A DNA stretch of 64,000 nt from Arthrobacter rhombi (GTDB lineage Bacteria; Actinomycetota; Actinomycetes; Actinomycetales; Micrococcaceae): NCBI RefSeq assembly GCF_900163545.1, contig NZ_FUHW01000038.1:310001-374000 (forward strand). Direction: 5' to 3'. Position numbers and translations under genes: made by a program. Shown piece by piece: positions 27,780 through 38,891 of this stretch. How positions within the stretch are numbered: position 1 is the first letter of the stretch; each line of letters starts with the position of its first letter. Under the pieces are notes generated by a model that worked only from the letters and a program-made list of their open reading frames with translations, made no database searches and was not told the DNA's origin.

Positions 27780-28289
27780 ATGACCCTCAACGCCCTGGAG
27801 AATCCGGCTACGATGCCCGAGCAGCCCACCACCACCCTTGACGTCCAGCTAAAGATGCTCGACCCCGGCTTGGAGCCGCCGTCGTACGCCCACCCCGGAG
27901 ACGCGGGGGCCGATCTGCGTACCCGCGAAGATGTGGTCCTGGAACCGGGGGAGCGGAAGCTGGTTCCCACAGGAGTGGCCATCGCCTTGCCGATCGGCTT
28001 CGTCGCGTTGGTCCATCCGCGTTCCGGACTGGCCACGAAAAAGGGACTCACCATCGTCAACGCCCCGGGAACCGTCGACGCCGGCTATCGCGGGGAGTTA
28101 TGCGTGACCCTGCTGAACACCGACACGCGGACGCCGATCGAACTGAACCGTGGTGACCGGATCGCCCAACTGGTCATCCAACGCGTGGAGCATGCGGCGT
28201 TCATTCCCGTCGCCGAACTGCCCGATTCGGTGCGCGGAGCCGGGGGCTTCGGCTCGACCGGAGGATTCGCCGACACGGCAGCCCGCTGA
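27780..28289 (+). CDS. dut: Deoxyuridine 5-prime-triphosphate nucleotidohydrolase (dUTPase)
   Basis: Trimeric dUTPase that converts dUTP to dUMP, keeping uracil out of DNA and feeding dTMP synthesis. All five family motifs are present in order: [29 protein letters not shown] with the catalytic aspartate, [10 protein letters not shown], and the C-terminal [10 protein letters not shown]. The 169-residue form starting at 27780 has about a dozen extra N-terminal residues relative to an ATG at 27813; the promoter position favours 27780 but does not prove it. Confidence 0.95.
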   Translation: MTLNALENPATMPEQPTTTLDVQLKMLDPGLEPPSYAHPGDAGADLRTREDVVLEPGERKLVPTGVAIALPIGFVALVHPRSGLATKKGLTIVNAPGTVDAGYRGELCVTLLNTDTRTPIELNRGDRIAQLVIQRVEHAAFIPVAELPDSVRGAGGFGSTGGFADTAAR

Positions 28290-28342
28290 GCCCACCCCAC
28301 CTACTTCACCACCTGCGGCCCCACGGGCCGGGAGGAGCAACG

Positions 28343-29083
28343 ATGATTTTCAAACGCCGCACCAATTCAACGAACGACGACGCAGCCACCACGCCCGAGG
28401 ACGAGCAGCTCCCGGATGCCGACGTGGTCGCGGCCGGCAACGAACAGGGTCCCTTCGATATCGACGAGGCACCGGACCACGGGCACTACATCGACCTCGG
28501 AGCCCTGAAGATCGAACCGATCGAGGGCATGCAGCTGCGCCTCGAGGTCGAGGAGGGATCCCAGCGGGTCATCGCCGCGGCCCTTGAACTCGACGGTTCA
28601 CGCCTGCAGCTCCAGGTCTTTGCCGCACCGAAATCCAGCGGCCTGTGGGATGGCATCTCAGCCCAGATCGAAGAAAGCATCGGCGAACAGAACGGCAAAA
28701 TCGATCGGGTCGAAGGACGCTTTGGCACCGAATTGGTGGCCCGTGTCCCCGCCGACGGCCCCGATGGCGAGCAAGGATTCATGGTAGCCCGTTTCATCGG
28801 CATCGACGGCGGACGCTGGTTCCTGCGCGCAGTGGTGGGTGGACCGGCGACCCTGGACCGCGCCCAGGCCGAACGCCTCGAGGACCGACTGGCCCGGGTC
28901 GTCGTCGAACGCGGCAACCAGCCCATGCCTCCCCAGGAATTGCTCCCATTGACGATGCCGGCCGGCGCCGTCACCCGCTCGGCGAACGACGCCGAGGAAA
29001 CCGAGGACACCACGGACAGCAGCAACGAACGTGGTCTGCAGGGCAGGCCGGAACGCGGACCGGAGATCACCGAAATTGGCTGA
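28343..29083 (+). CDS. DUF3710 family protein
   Basis: A 246-residue acidic soluble protein of the actinobacterial DUF3710 family, equivalent by order to Rv2696c. The conserved centre (about 45-190) includes DLGALKIEP and the RFIGIDGGRWFLRAVVGG segment. Function unknown. The ATG has a strong GGAGGAG site. It belongs to a dut-linked operon; its end overlaps the start of the OB-fold gene by eight bases. Confidence 0.88.
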   Translation: MIFKRRTNSTNDDAATTPEDEQLPDADVVAAGNEQGPFDIDEAPDHGHYIDLGALKIEPIEGMQLRLEVEEGSQRVIAAALELDGSRLQLQVFAAPKSSGLWDGISAQIEESIGEQNGKIDRVEGRFGTELVARVPADGPDGEQGFMVARFIGIDGGRWFLRAVVGGPATLDRAQAERLEDRLARVVVERGNQPMPPQELLPLTMPAGAVTRSANDAEETEDTTDSSNERGLQGRPERGPEITEIG

Positions 29084-29483
29084 GCGTGGCGTCGCAGCCC
29101 GACGCCGCGGCCTGGCCTCCCGTTCGGGCGGATACACCGGGCCCGACCGGGCCGAGCGCTGTTACACCCTGGACCAGCTTCCCGAACGGGGCAGGGTGCT
29201 CGCCCGCGGCTTCGTGGAGAACATCAGGATCCTGCCCAGCGCCCAGGCACCGGTGTTTACCGCAGGCGTCGTTGACGCCCCGGCTCCGCCCGGTGGGCGA
29301 CGGACCCCGGTGGCACGCATCGTGCTGGTCTGGAACGGCCAACGCCGCGTGCCCGGCATCGAAGCGGGCACCCGACTGCGTTTCGAGGGGATGATCGCCC
29401 GCGTCGACGGCGTGCCAACGATCTACAACCCCCGATACGAGATCTTGCCCGAGGACGAACATGACGTAGAGGACGAGGTATGA
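29076..29483 (+). CDS. OB-fold nucleic-acid-binding-domain protein
   Basis: A 135-residue protein. The beta strands from about residue 35 to 125 (RGRVLARGFVENI, ARIVLVWNGQRRVPGI, GTRLRFEGMIARVDG, IYNPRYEIL) resemble an OB-fold, as in Rv2694c-type proteins at this locus. Role unknown. The start TTG at 29076 is inferred: it lies inside the end of DUF3710, GGAG is ten bases upstream, and no ATG or GTG in this frame would preserve the domain. The stop overlaps the next start by four bases. Confidence 0.72.
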   Translation: MAERGVAARRRGLASRSGGYTGPDRAERCYTLDQLPERGRVLARGFVENIRILPSAQAPVFTAGVVDAPAPPGGRRTPVARIVLVWNGQRRVPGIEAGTRLRFEGMIARVDGVPTIYNPRYEILPEDEHDVEDEV

Positions 29484-30211
29484 GCCAAAGCCCCGAGGGG
29501 GAGCCGACCCCGGATGAAGGTCACGACCAGGCAGAGGACCTCGGCCGTCGAATAGCCGAAGGATCGGGGATCCACCGGACCGCTGCCGGGCAGGTCGACG
29601 TCCTGAAAACCGTCGGGGGTGTCCGTGGCCTGATCGAGGCGCTGCTGCCGGGGATCGTCTTCCTGGTGGTCTTCATGATCCTGCGGGAGCTGAACCCGGC
29701 GCTGATTTCTTCCCTCGCCATTGCGGCCATCTTCACCGTCGCCCGATTGGTCCGCAAAACTGGGCTGACCCAGGCACTGACCGGCCTCTTCGGTGTCCTC
29801 ATCTGTGCGGTCTTTGCCCGCACCACCGGCAATGCGCGTGACTTCTACGTCCCTGGCTTCTACACCAACGGTGCCTACCTGCTGGGCTTCGTGATCTCCA
29901 TCGTGGTCCGTTGGCCGCTGATGGGCCTGGTCTTCGGCTTCATCCGCGGTGAGGGCGTTGATTGGCGGACCGATCGGGCCCGTCGCTTCTCCTATGCGGT
30001 GGCCACCTGGATCATCGCCGGGGTGATGGGGGCCCGACTCCTGGTTCAGCTGCCCCTCTATGCTGCGGACAACATCGAAGCACTCGGCGCGGCCCGCATC
30101 GTGATGGGCATCCCGCTCTACGCGATGGGACTCTGGCTGGCGTGGCTGGTTTCCCGGCCGGCCACCGGCGGCCAAACCCAACCAGAAGCCCCATCAGCCG
30201 CGCAGGACTGA
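29480..30211 (+). CDS. DUF3159 family membrane protein
   Basis: A 243-residue protein with a charged N-terminal tail (about 45 residues) and six hydrophobic segments. DUF3159 is an actinobacterial membrane family of unknown function, Rv2693c-like by order. The ATG overlaps the preceding stop (ATGA), showing translational coupling. It is the last gene of the dut-linked operon and converges with the TrkA-like pair. Confidence 0.88.
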   Translation: MSQSPEGEPTPDEGHDQAEDLGRRIAEGSGIHRTAAGQVDVLKTVGGVRGLIEALLPGIVFLVVFMILRELNPALISSLAIAAIFTVARLVRKTGLTQALTGLFGVLICAVFARTTGNARDFYVPGFYTNGAYLLGFVISIVVRWPLMGLVFGFIRGEGVDWRTDRARRFSYAVATWIIAGVMGARLLVQLPLYAADNIEALGAARIVMGIPLYAMGLWLAWLVSRPATGGQTQPEAPSAAQD

Positions 30212-30221
30212 TTCCTGCGGG

Positions 30222-30268
30222 CCCACCCGGCAGGACTGGCCCGGCAGGGCCGCTGCCCCGCGGGTGGG
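30222..30268. terminator. Nested inverted repeats between convergent DUF3159 and TrkA genes
   Basis: CCCACCCG (30222-30229) pairs with CGGGTGGG (30261-30268), and GGCCC-GGCA-GGGCC (30238-30251) forms an inner hairpin. No T tract. It fills the 66-base gap between converging genes and could stop transcription both ways. Confidence 0.45.
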
Positions 30269-30277
30269 GCACGCGTT

Positions 30278-30991
30278 TCAATCGCGGAAAGCGTCCGAAG
30301 CATCCTCTGATTCGGCGTCGTTCCGCGACCTGGTGTCCAAACGCAGAACCGCACGCAGATCGTTTTCGGCCGCAATCGCGGTAATGAAGAACAGCTCGTC
30401 GCCGCCTTCGATCACGTCATCGGGGCTCGGGGTGATCGCCAAATCATCACGCAGGATCGCCACTACTGCAGTGTCCTGCGGCCAGGGGACCTCGCCCAGT
30501 GTGGAGCCGATCAGCGCCGCATCGGTGGGGACCGTGAATTCAACCATGGACGTCACCCCGGTCTGCAGGGTGAGCAACCGCACCACATCCCCGACCTCGA
30601 CGGCCTCCTCCACGAGGGCGGTCATCATGCGCGGGGTGCTGACGGCCACGTCGACGCCCCAAGCGTCGTCGAAGAGCCAATCGTTCTTCGGGTTATTCAC
30701 CCGCCCCACGGTCCGGCCGACCCCGAATTCGCTTTTGGCCAGCAGGGAGACCACCAGGTTGACCTTGTCGTCACCGGTGGCCGAAACCACCACGTCGACG
30801 TCGGCAAGTTGGGCATCCTTGAGCGTGGTCAGCTCGCAGGCGTCCCCGAACAGCCACGTAGCACCCTGGACGCCACTGCGACCGACAACCTCAGGCTTCT
30901 CATCGATCAACAGGACATCGTGTCCGTGGGAGAGGAGCTCTTTGGCGATGGAGGAGCCGACGCTGCCGGCCCCAGCGATAACGATCTTCAC
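30278..30991 (-). CDS. TrkA/RCK family potassium-channel regulator (CeoC-like)
   Basis: A 237-residue cytoplasmic protein. The N-terminal RCK-N domain has the NAD-binding motif GAGSVGSSIAKEL and acidic D near 31 (LLIDEK); the C-terminal TrkA-C domain follows from about 150. RCK proteins gate potassium channels and transporters in response to nucleotides. The start overlaps the stop of the next TrkA-like gene by four bases, so the two form an operon and perhaps a heteromer. Confidence 0.9.
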   Translation of the reverse strand: MKIVIAGAGSVGSSIAKELLSHGHDVLLIDEKPEVVGRSGVQGATWLFGDACELTTLKDAQLADVDVVVSATGDDKVNLVVSLLAKSEFGVGRTVGRVNNPKNDWLFDDAWGVDVAVSTPRMMTALVEEAVEVGDVVRLLTLQTGVTSMVEFTVPTDAALIGSTLGEVPWPQDTAVVAILRDDLAITPSPDDVIEGGDELFFITAIAAENDLRAVLRLDTRSRNDAESEDASDAFRD

Positions 30992-31680
30992 AGGTTCTCC
31001 TCCTCGTCGGGTTCCTGGGTGGTGGGTGCCTTGGAGAGGATCCTGTCGATTTCCCCCATGGAAGCCACGGCCATCATGGCGTGCAGGATATCGCCCTGCT
31101 GCAGCCGGGCGTCGGGGCGGGGGATCTGACCTTCACCAAACCGGGTCAGGTAGGCGACCCGGATCCCTGACACCTCTTCGATTTCGGCCAGACTGCGCCC
31201 GTACCACCCATCATGGAGGGCGACCTCTCCGAGGATCAGCCGGCCCGAGGCCTCACGGAAGTCCCCGTTGATGCCTTGTTCGGGCAGAACCCGGCGGAGG
31301 ACCTGATCGGCACTCCAGCGCACCGCTGCCACGGTGGGGATCCCCAGCCGCTGGTAGATCTCGGCCCGACCCGGGTCATAGATCCGGGCCACCACATGCG
31401 GGACATGGTAGTTTTCGCGGGCCACCCGGGTGGCCAGGATATTCGAATTGTCACCGCTGGAGACCGCCGCGAAGGCATAGGCATTGGCGATATCCGCCCG
31501 TTCCAGGGTTTCCCTGTCGAAGCCGACACCGCTGACCTTCTGGCCGGTGAAACCGCGGCGAAGGCGTCGGAACGCCCGGTCATCCTGGTCGATGATCGCC
31601 ACGGTGTGTCCGGCGTCGTCCAAGGTATGGGCCAGCGTGACGCCGACGCGCCCGCACCCCATGATGACGAAATGGGCCAT
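30988..31680 (-). CDS. TrkA/RCK family potassium-channel regulator (CeoB-like)
   Basis: A 230-residue paralogue of the downstream gene. It has GCGRVGVTLAHTL as its nucleotide-binding loop, IIDQDD at the end of the second strand, and a TrkA-C domain in the last 90 residues. The ATG at 31680 is preceded by GGGGAGCAAGGC; an earlier in-frame codon would add a stretch unlike the family. It is divergent from the KimA-like permease 146 bases away, which is its most likely partner. Confidence 0.9.
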   Translation of the reverse strand: MAHFVIMGCGRVGVTLAHTLDDAGHTVAIIDQDDRAFRRLRRGFTGQKVSGVGFDRETLERADIANAYAFAAVSSGDNSNILATRVARENYHVPHVVARIYDPGRAEIYQRLGIPTVAAVRWSADQVLRRVLPEQGINGDFREASGRLILGEVALHDGWYGRSLAEIEEVSGIRVAYLTRFGEGQIPRPDARLQQGDILHAMMAVASMGEIDRILSKAPTTQEPDEEENL

Positions 31681-31814
31681 GCCTTGCTCCCCGTGGTTGT
31701 CGTACTGACGGCAGGGCCTGCGAAACCCCGTTGATGGCTTCCAGTCTCCCACGTCGGATCGCCCGCGCGCCCGGTGGCGGTGCGGCGTGTATGACAGATA
31801 TGCCGTCCACGGGC

Positions 31815-31820
31815 TAACTT
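31815..31820 (+). promoter_or_regulatory. -10 element for a leaderless KimA-like permease mRNA
   Basis: TAACTT, six bases (TGACTG), then the GTG start at 31827. ATGACA at 31790-31795 may be a poor -35. Confidence 0.45.
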
Positions 31821-31826
31821 TGACTG

Positions 31827-33860
31827 GTGCTGACGTTTCTTGACGCGCTAAAACGGATCCTGGTTGGCAGACCATTCCGCACCGAACGGCTGAAACAGGC
31901 GCCACTGCGCCGCCGGCTCGCGCTTCCGCTGCTGTCCTCCAACGCGCTATCTTCCGTGGCCTACGCTCCCGATGAAGTGCTCATGACGCTGGCCATCGCC
32001 GGGCTCTCGGCGATCTACTTCTCGCCGCTGATCGGCATCGCCATCATGGCGGTGATGATGGTGATCATCGCTTCCTACCGGCAATCGGTGAAGGCCTACC
32101 CCTCGGGGCGTGGTGACTACGAGATCGCCAGCGTCAACCTCGGGGCCCGCGCCGGCACCACGGTGGCCTCGGCCCTCCTGGTTGATTTCGTGTTGACCGT
32201 TGCCGTCTCCATGTCAGCGGCGGCCCACTATGTGGTCGCGGCCTTCCCGTCCTTGAACGGGCACCAGGCGTTACTGGCCGGCGCCGGCGTCGTGCTCCTC
32301 GCCGTGCTGAACCTGCGGGGCCTGGGCCGTTCGCGACTGGGCAATGCGCTGCCCACCTATCTGTTCATCGGAGCCATGCTGGTGATGATCCTCGTCGGAT
32401 CGATCAGCGCTGCCCTGGGCCGGCTGGGTTCGGCGCCCAGTGCGGGGTTCGATATCGTGCCGCAGGAGGGCTACGACCCGGCCCTGACCGGGATGCTGGG
32501 CGCCGTACTGGTTCTGCGCGCCTTCTCCACCGGCTCGGCAGCGCTGACGGGCATCGAAGCGCCCATCAGCAACGTCCAGAACCTCGCCCGGCCCCGGGCC
32601 CGGAATGCGGCATCGATTCTGTTGCTCCTGGGCCTGATTGCCACCGTCCTGACCCTGGGAACCATGTTCCTGGCCCGGGCGGCCCGAGTGCATATGGTTG
32701 AAAGTCCGCAACAGAATCTGAGCGCCGACGGCGGACCCATCCCGGGGGGCTACATCCAGAACCCGGTGCTCAGCCAACTGGCCCACGCGGTCTTTGGTGG
32801 GGGGAGCATCGGTTTCTACGTCATCCTGGCGGTCACCGTCGCCGTCTTGGGTATGGCAGGACATTCGGCATTCAGCTCCTTCCCCAACCTCGCCTCGCAT
32901 CTGGCCACCGACGGCTTCCTGCCGCGGCAACTCCGGACCCGGGGAGACCGGCTGGGCTTCAGCAACGGCATTATCGCCTTGGGTGTCGGGGCCCTGGTGC
33001 TCGTTCTGGTCTTCGGTGCCCATGTAGCCACCCTGATCCAGCTCTACGTCGTCGGCGTTTTTGTCTCCTTCACGCTCAGTCAGCTCGGCATGGTCAAGCA
33101 CTGGACCCGGCAGCTGGCGAGCACCGCCAACCAACGCGTGCGTCACCGAATCATGCGTTCTCGCCTGCTGAACCTCGTCGGATTCGTGCTGACCGCCGCC
33201 GTGCTGGTCATCGTGCTGGTCACCAAATTCATTTTCGGTGCCTGGCTGGCCGTGGTGGCCATCATGGCGATGTTCATGATCATGTCCTCGATCCATGCGC
33301 ACTACGCCGCGGTCGACCGTGAACTGGCGGTCGATGAGCAGGGAACCACCAAGGCCCTCCCGGCCCGGGTCCATGCCCTGATCCTCGTCTCGACGCTGCG
33401 CAAACCGGTGTTGCGGGCCGTGGCCTTCGCCCGGGCCGGCCGCCCCTCCAAACTTGATGCCATCATCGTGGACATCGACCAGGAAGCCACGGCACGGACC
33501 GTCGCCGAATGGGAACGGCTGCAGATCCCGGTGCCCATCACCGTCCTGGCCTCGCCCTACCGGGAGACGGCGGCACCGATCATCGACTACATCAAGGGCA
33601 TCAAATCCAATTCACCCCGTGACCTGGTGGTCGTCTACATCCCCGAATACGTCGTGGGGCGCTGGTGGGAACAACTGGTGCACAACCAGACGGCGCTTCG
33701 CATCAAGACCCGGCTGCATTTCGTCCCCGGGGTCGTGGTGGCCAGTGTCCCCTGGCAGTTATCCGAAGAAACCCATGGCAGAGCCCTCTTCGAACACGAA
33801 CGCGGGATCACCGGGACCGACGAGGACACACGAGCGCACGACGGCGGGAGCACCAGTTGA
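31827..33860 (+). CDS. APC-superfamily permease, KimA-like probable potassium importer
   Basis: A 677-residue membrane protein with about twelve helices and a 160-residue cytoplasmic C-terminal domain. Segments such as LSSNALSSVAYAPDEVL, SYRQSVKAYP, LLVDFVLTVAVSMSA, RGDRLGFSNGII and VGVFVSFTLSQLGM are close to what I recall of Bacillus KimA (YdaO), a proton-coupled potassium importer that binds c-di-AMP in its C-terminal domain. Common annotation would be amino acid permease. The divergent RCK pair supports potassium. The GTG start has no ribosome site but a -10 six bases away. Confidence 0.8.
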   Translation: MLTFLDALKRILVGRPFRTERLKQAPLRRRLALPLLSSNALSSVAYAPDEVLMTLAIAGLSAIYFSPLIGIAIMAVMMVIIASYRQSVKAYPSGRGDYEIASVNLGARAGTTVASALLVDFVLTVAVSMSAAAHYVVAAFPSLNGHQALLAGAGVVLLAVLNLRGLGRSRLGNALPTYLFIGAMLVMILVGSISAALGRLGSAPSAGFDIVPQEGYDPALTGMLGAVLVLRAFSTGSAALTGIEAPISNVQNLARPRARNAASILLLLGLIATVLTLGTMFLARAARVHMVESPQQNLSADGGPIPGGYIQNPVLSQLAHAVFGGGSIGFYVILAVTVAVLGMAGHSAFSSFPNLASHLATDGFLPRQLRTRGDRLGFSNGIIALGVGALVLVLVFGAHVATLIQLYVVGVFVSFTLSQLGMVKHWTRQLASTANQRVRHRIMRSRLLNLVGFVLTAAVLVIVLVTKFIFGAWLAVVAIMAMFMIMSSIHAHYAAVDRELAVDEQGTTKALPARVHALILVSTLRKPVLRAVAFARAGRPSKLDAIIVDIDQEATARTVAEWERLQIPVPITVLASPYRETAAPIIDYIKGIKSNSPRDLVVVYIPEYVVGRWWEQLVHNQTALRIKTRLHFVPGVVVASVPWQLSEETHGRALFEHERGITGTDEDTRAHDGGSTS

Positions 33861-35233
33861 GCCAGCGGGAAGAACCAGCGACGGGCGATCTGATCGACGT
33901 CGAGATCGGCGCCCCGGCCCATGGCGGCCATTTTGTCGCCAGACACCAGGGCAGGGTCGTCTTCGTCCGCCATGCCCTGCCCGGCGAACGGGTGCAGGCT
34001 CGGCTGACCGATGCCGGCGAGGGAGCCCGTTTCTGGCGGGCCGACGCCGTGGAGATCCTGCAGGGCTCCGAACACCGGGTGCCGCATTTCTGGCCCGAAG
34101 CCGATGCCCTGGCTCGGCATGCGGCGGGGGAGCTGCCGGTCGGCGGCGCCGAATTCGGGCATGCGGAGCTCGGCTACCAGCGGGAACTGAAATCCGCGAT
34201 TGTCCGCGAACAACTTGAACGCCTGGCCGGCCTGGACGCGGCAGCCGTGGGTTTCACCGGCGTCGAGGAGGCGCCGGGGGAACGCGCCGACGGGCTGGGA
34301 TGGAGGACCCGGGCGGCATTTAGCGTCGATACGGCGGGACGCTTGGCGATGAACGCCCACCATTCCGATCGGCTCGTTCCCATCCGCCGGCTGCCGCTGG
34401 CCGTCGAGGCGATCAATGACCTTTCACTGGCGGATTTGCCGTTGCACGGACTCGAACGGATCGAAGTCGCGGCACCTTCCGGTGGGGGAAGCCCGCTGGT
34501 GCTGCTCGTCGAACGCCCCGGCGCCAAACCGGGAGCCGCGACCCGCCTGGCCAAGGCCTTGCCGGAAGGCACCAACGCCGCGTTGATCACCCAGCACGGC
34601 GGTTCGGCAGCCGACGGGGCGGGAACCCTGCACCGGCTGCGTGGCAGGACCTGGGTGGCCGAACAGGCTGCGGGGGAGACCTACCGGGTCACCGGGGAGG
34701 GATTCTGGCAGATCCACCGCAGCGCACCCGAGGCTCTGAACGACGCCGTCCAAGCGATCCTGGACCCGCAACCGGGTCAGGTCTTCGCCGACCTCTATGC
34801 TGGCGCCGGACTCTTCACCGTGCCGTTGGCCTGGGCCGTCGGGGCCGAGGGGATCGTCCTGTCCATCGAGGGGGCCCCGGGAACCAGCAAAGATGCCCGC
34901 CGCAACATCCAGGGGCTAGATCAGGTCCTGATCCGCCAGGGCCGGGTCGAAAAGATCCTGCGCAGCGAGGCGGCCCGGTTGCCCCGGGGCCTGGACGGTG
35001 TGGTGCTGGATCCGCCACGCACCGGCGTCGGACGGGCCGGTGTGGCCGCGGTGAGCACCGCCAGACCGGGGAGGATCGCCTACGTTTCCTGCGATCCGGC
35101 GTCGTTCTCTCGGGATCTTCGCGACTTTGCCGCGAAGGGCTACGTCACCGAATCGGTACGGGCCCTGGATCTCTACCCGCAGACCCACCACGTGGAGTGC
35201 GTGGCGGCGCTGGTCCCGGCCGCCACCAGATAG
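33857..35233 (+). CDS. TRAM-domain class I SAM-dependent RNA methyltransferase (TrmA/RlmD family)
   Basis: A 458-residue enzyme, Rv2689c-like by order. An N-terminal TRAM RNA-binding domain (about 8-65) is followed by a uracil-C5 methyltransferase fold: SAM loop DLYAGAGLFTVPLAWA near 315, DPPRTGVG near 387 and the nucleophile C412 in VSCDPASFSRDL. It probably methylates a uridine in rRNA or tRNA; the exact base is unknown. The start TTG overlaps the permease stop (TTGA) with GGGAG six bases upstream, so it is coupled to the permease. Its TAG stop is shared with a -10 hexamer. Confidence 0.85.
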   Translation: MSQREEPATGDLIDVEIGAPAHGGHFVARHQGRVVFVRHALPGERVQARLTDAGEGARFWRADAVEILQGSEHRVPHFWPEADALARHAAGELPVGGAEFGHAELGYQRELKSAIVREQLERLAGLDAAAVGFTGVEEAPGERADGLGWRTRAAFSVDTAGRLAMNAHHSDRLVPIRRLPLAVEAINDLSLADLPLHGLERIEVAAPSGGGSPLVLLVERPGAKPGAATRLAKALPEGTNAALITQHGGSAADGAGTLHRLRGRTWVAEQAAGETYRVTGEGFWQIHRSAPEALNDAVQAILDPQPGQVFADLYAGAGLFTVPLAWAVGAEGIVLSIEGAPGTSKDARRNIQGLDQVLIRQGRVEKILRSEAARLPRGLDGVVLDPPRTGVGRAGVAAVSTARPGRIAYVSCDPASFSRDLRDFAAKGYVTESVRALDLYPQTHHVECVAALVPAATR

Positions 35234-35236
35234 ACT
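35231..35236 (+). promoter_or_regulatory. Candidate -10 of the acnA promoter
   Basis: TAGACT, whose first three bases are the stop codon of the methyltransferase gene. The aconitase start is 111 bases further on, so this promoter would give a leader of about 100 bases. No good -35. Confidence 0.4.
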
Positions 35237-35347
35237 GGGCCCGAGCTCTGCCGCAATCCCAACGTGCCTCCCGGCCGGTTAGGTTCGCCTTACTGGCGGG
35301 ATGCCCGTGCGTGCAACAAAGATGAAAGTCTGGCGAGAGGAGTCCCA

Positions 35348-38053
<2,706 letters not shown>

Positions 38054-38073
38054 CGGCAGATCCACCGCAGACG

Positions 38074-38111
38074 GGGCGGGCCATCCGGGATACCGGGTGG
38101 CCCGCCCTTTT
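38074..38111 (+). terminator. Rho-independent terminator of acnA
   Basis: A 15-bp stem (38074-38088 with 38093-38107, one G-T pair), GATA tetraloop and TTTT. It starts 21 bases after the acnA stop. Confidence 0.92.
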
Positions 38112-38145
38112 GCGTGCCCGGGCCCGGCTGGCGCGGCGGGGGTTA

Positions 38146-38151
38146 TAGGAT
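38146..38151 (+). promoter_or_regulatory. -10 element for a leaderless GNAT mRNA
   Basis: TAGGAT, six bases (TTGGAG), ATG at 38158. Confidence 0.5.
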
Positions 38152-38157
38152 TTGGAG

Positions 38158-38862
38158 ATGGACGCACTGACCGACTCGTGGCCGCTCTTCGGCCTGCACC
38201 TGTCCACTCCGCGCCTGGAGCTGCGGGCGGTCACCGACGAGGACCTGCCGGCCTTCCAAGCTGCCGGGCTCAGCGGCATCCACGAGCCCGGGCGCAGCCC
38301 CTTCTCCCATCCCTGGACCGACGTCCCCGATGCCGAGCTGCCGGCGAACATGGCCCGCCATGTGTGGCGGACCCGCGCCCAGACGCAGCCCGGGGACTGG
38401 ACGCTGTCCTTCGGGGTCTGGCATGAAGGCGAACTGGTGGGGATGCAGGATCTGCTGGGGCAGGATTTCGCCCGGATGCGACTGGTCACCACCGGCTCCT
38501 GGTTGACTCGTTCGGCCCAAGGACGGGGCATCGGTACGGAGATGCGCACCGCCGTCGTGCTCTATGCCTTCGACCACCTCGGTGCCCAGGTGGCCGAATC
38601 CGACGCCGCCAGCTGGAACCTCTCCTCGTTGGGGGTCTCCCGCGCGGTGGGCTATGAGGACAACGGGGTGACCCGGCGGATGTGGGGCGACTCCGCCCAG
38701 GAGGTACAACGAGTGCGGCTGACCTCCGAGCTGCTGCGGCGGCCCGACTGGTCGCTGCAGGTCACCGGGCATGACGCCGCCGCCACTTTCCTCGGTTTGC
38801 CTGAGTCCGCGCAAGCGGTGCCGGGTCGAGAACCCGTCGCCGTGCGCAGTACGATGGAATGA
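38158..38862 (+). CDS. GNAT family N-acetyltransferase
   Basis: A 234-residue acetyltransferase of the RimJ/RimL-like type. The N-terminal strand [17 protein letters not shown] and the acetyl-CoA loop [20 protein letters not shown] near 120-138 are typical, followed by [17 protein letters not shown], the family's helix-4 and strand-6 segment. Substrate unknown. TTGGAG lies directly against the ATG, and a -10 hexamer just before it suggests leaderless translation. The end overlaps the region of the dxs promoter. Confidence 0.85.
   Translation: MDALTDSWPLFGLHLSTPRLELRAVTDEDLPAFQAAGLSGIHEPGRSPFSHPWTDVPDAELPANMARHVWRTRAQTQPGDWTLSFGVWHEGELVGMQDLLGQDFARMRLVTTGSWLTRSAQGRGIGTEMRTAVVLYAFDHLGAQVAESDAASWNLSSLGVSRAVGYEDNGVTRRMWGDSAQEVQRVRLTSELLRRPDWSLQVTGHDAAATFLGLPESAQAVPGREPVAVRSTME
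38850..38855 (+). promoter_or_regulatory. Candidate -10 upstream of dxs
   Basis: TACGAT followed by six bases and an ATG at 38862 in the dxs frame. It may make dxs leaderless from 38862, or supply a 30-base leader to the ATG at 38892. Confidence 0.45.
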
Positions 38863-38891
38863 TGTTTCCGGCTGCGAAAGGACGAACCGGC

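Noticed and set aside
35279..35297. DtxR/IdeR-like iron box (TTAGGTTCGCCTTA...) upstream of acnA
   Set aside because: By my count it agrees with the 19-base IdeR consensus at about 12 positions and the second half-site is poor. Too weak to list as an operator.
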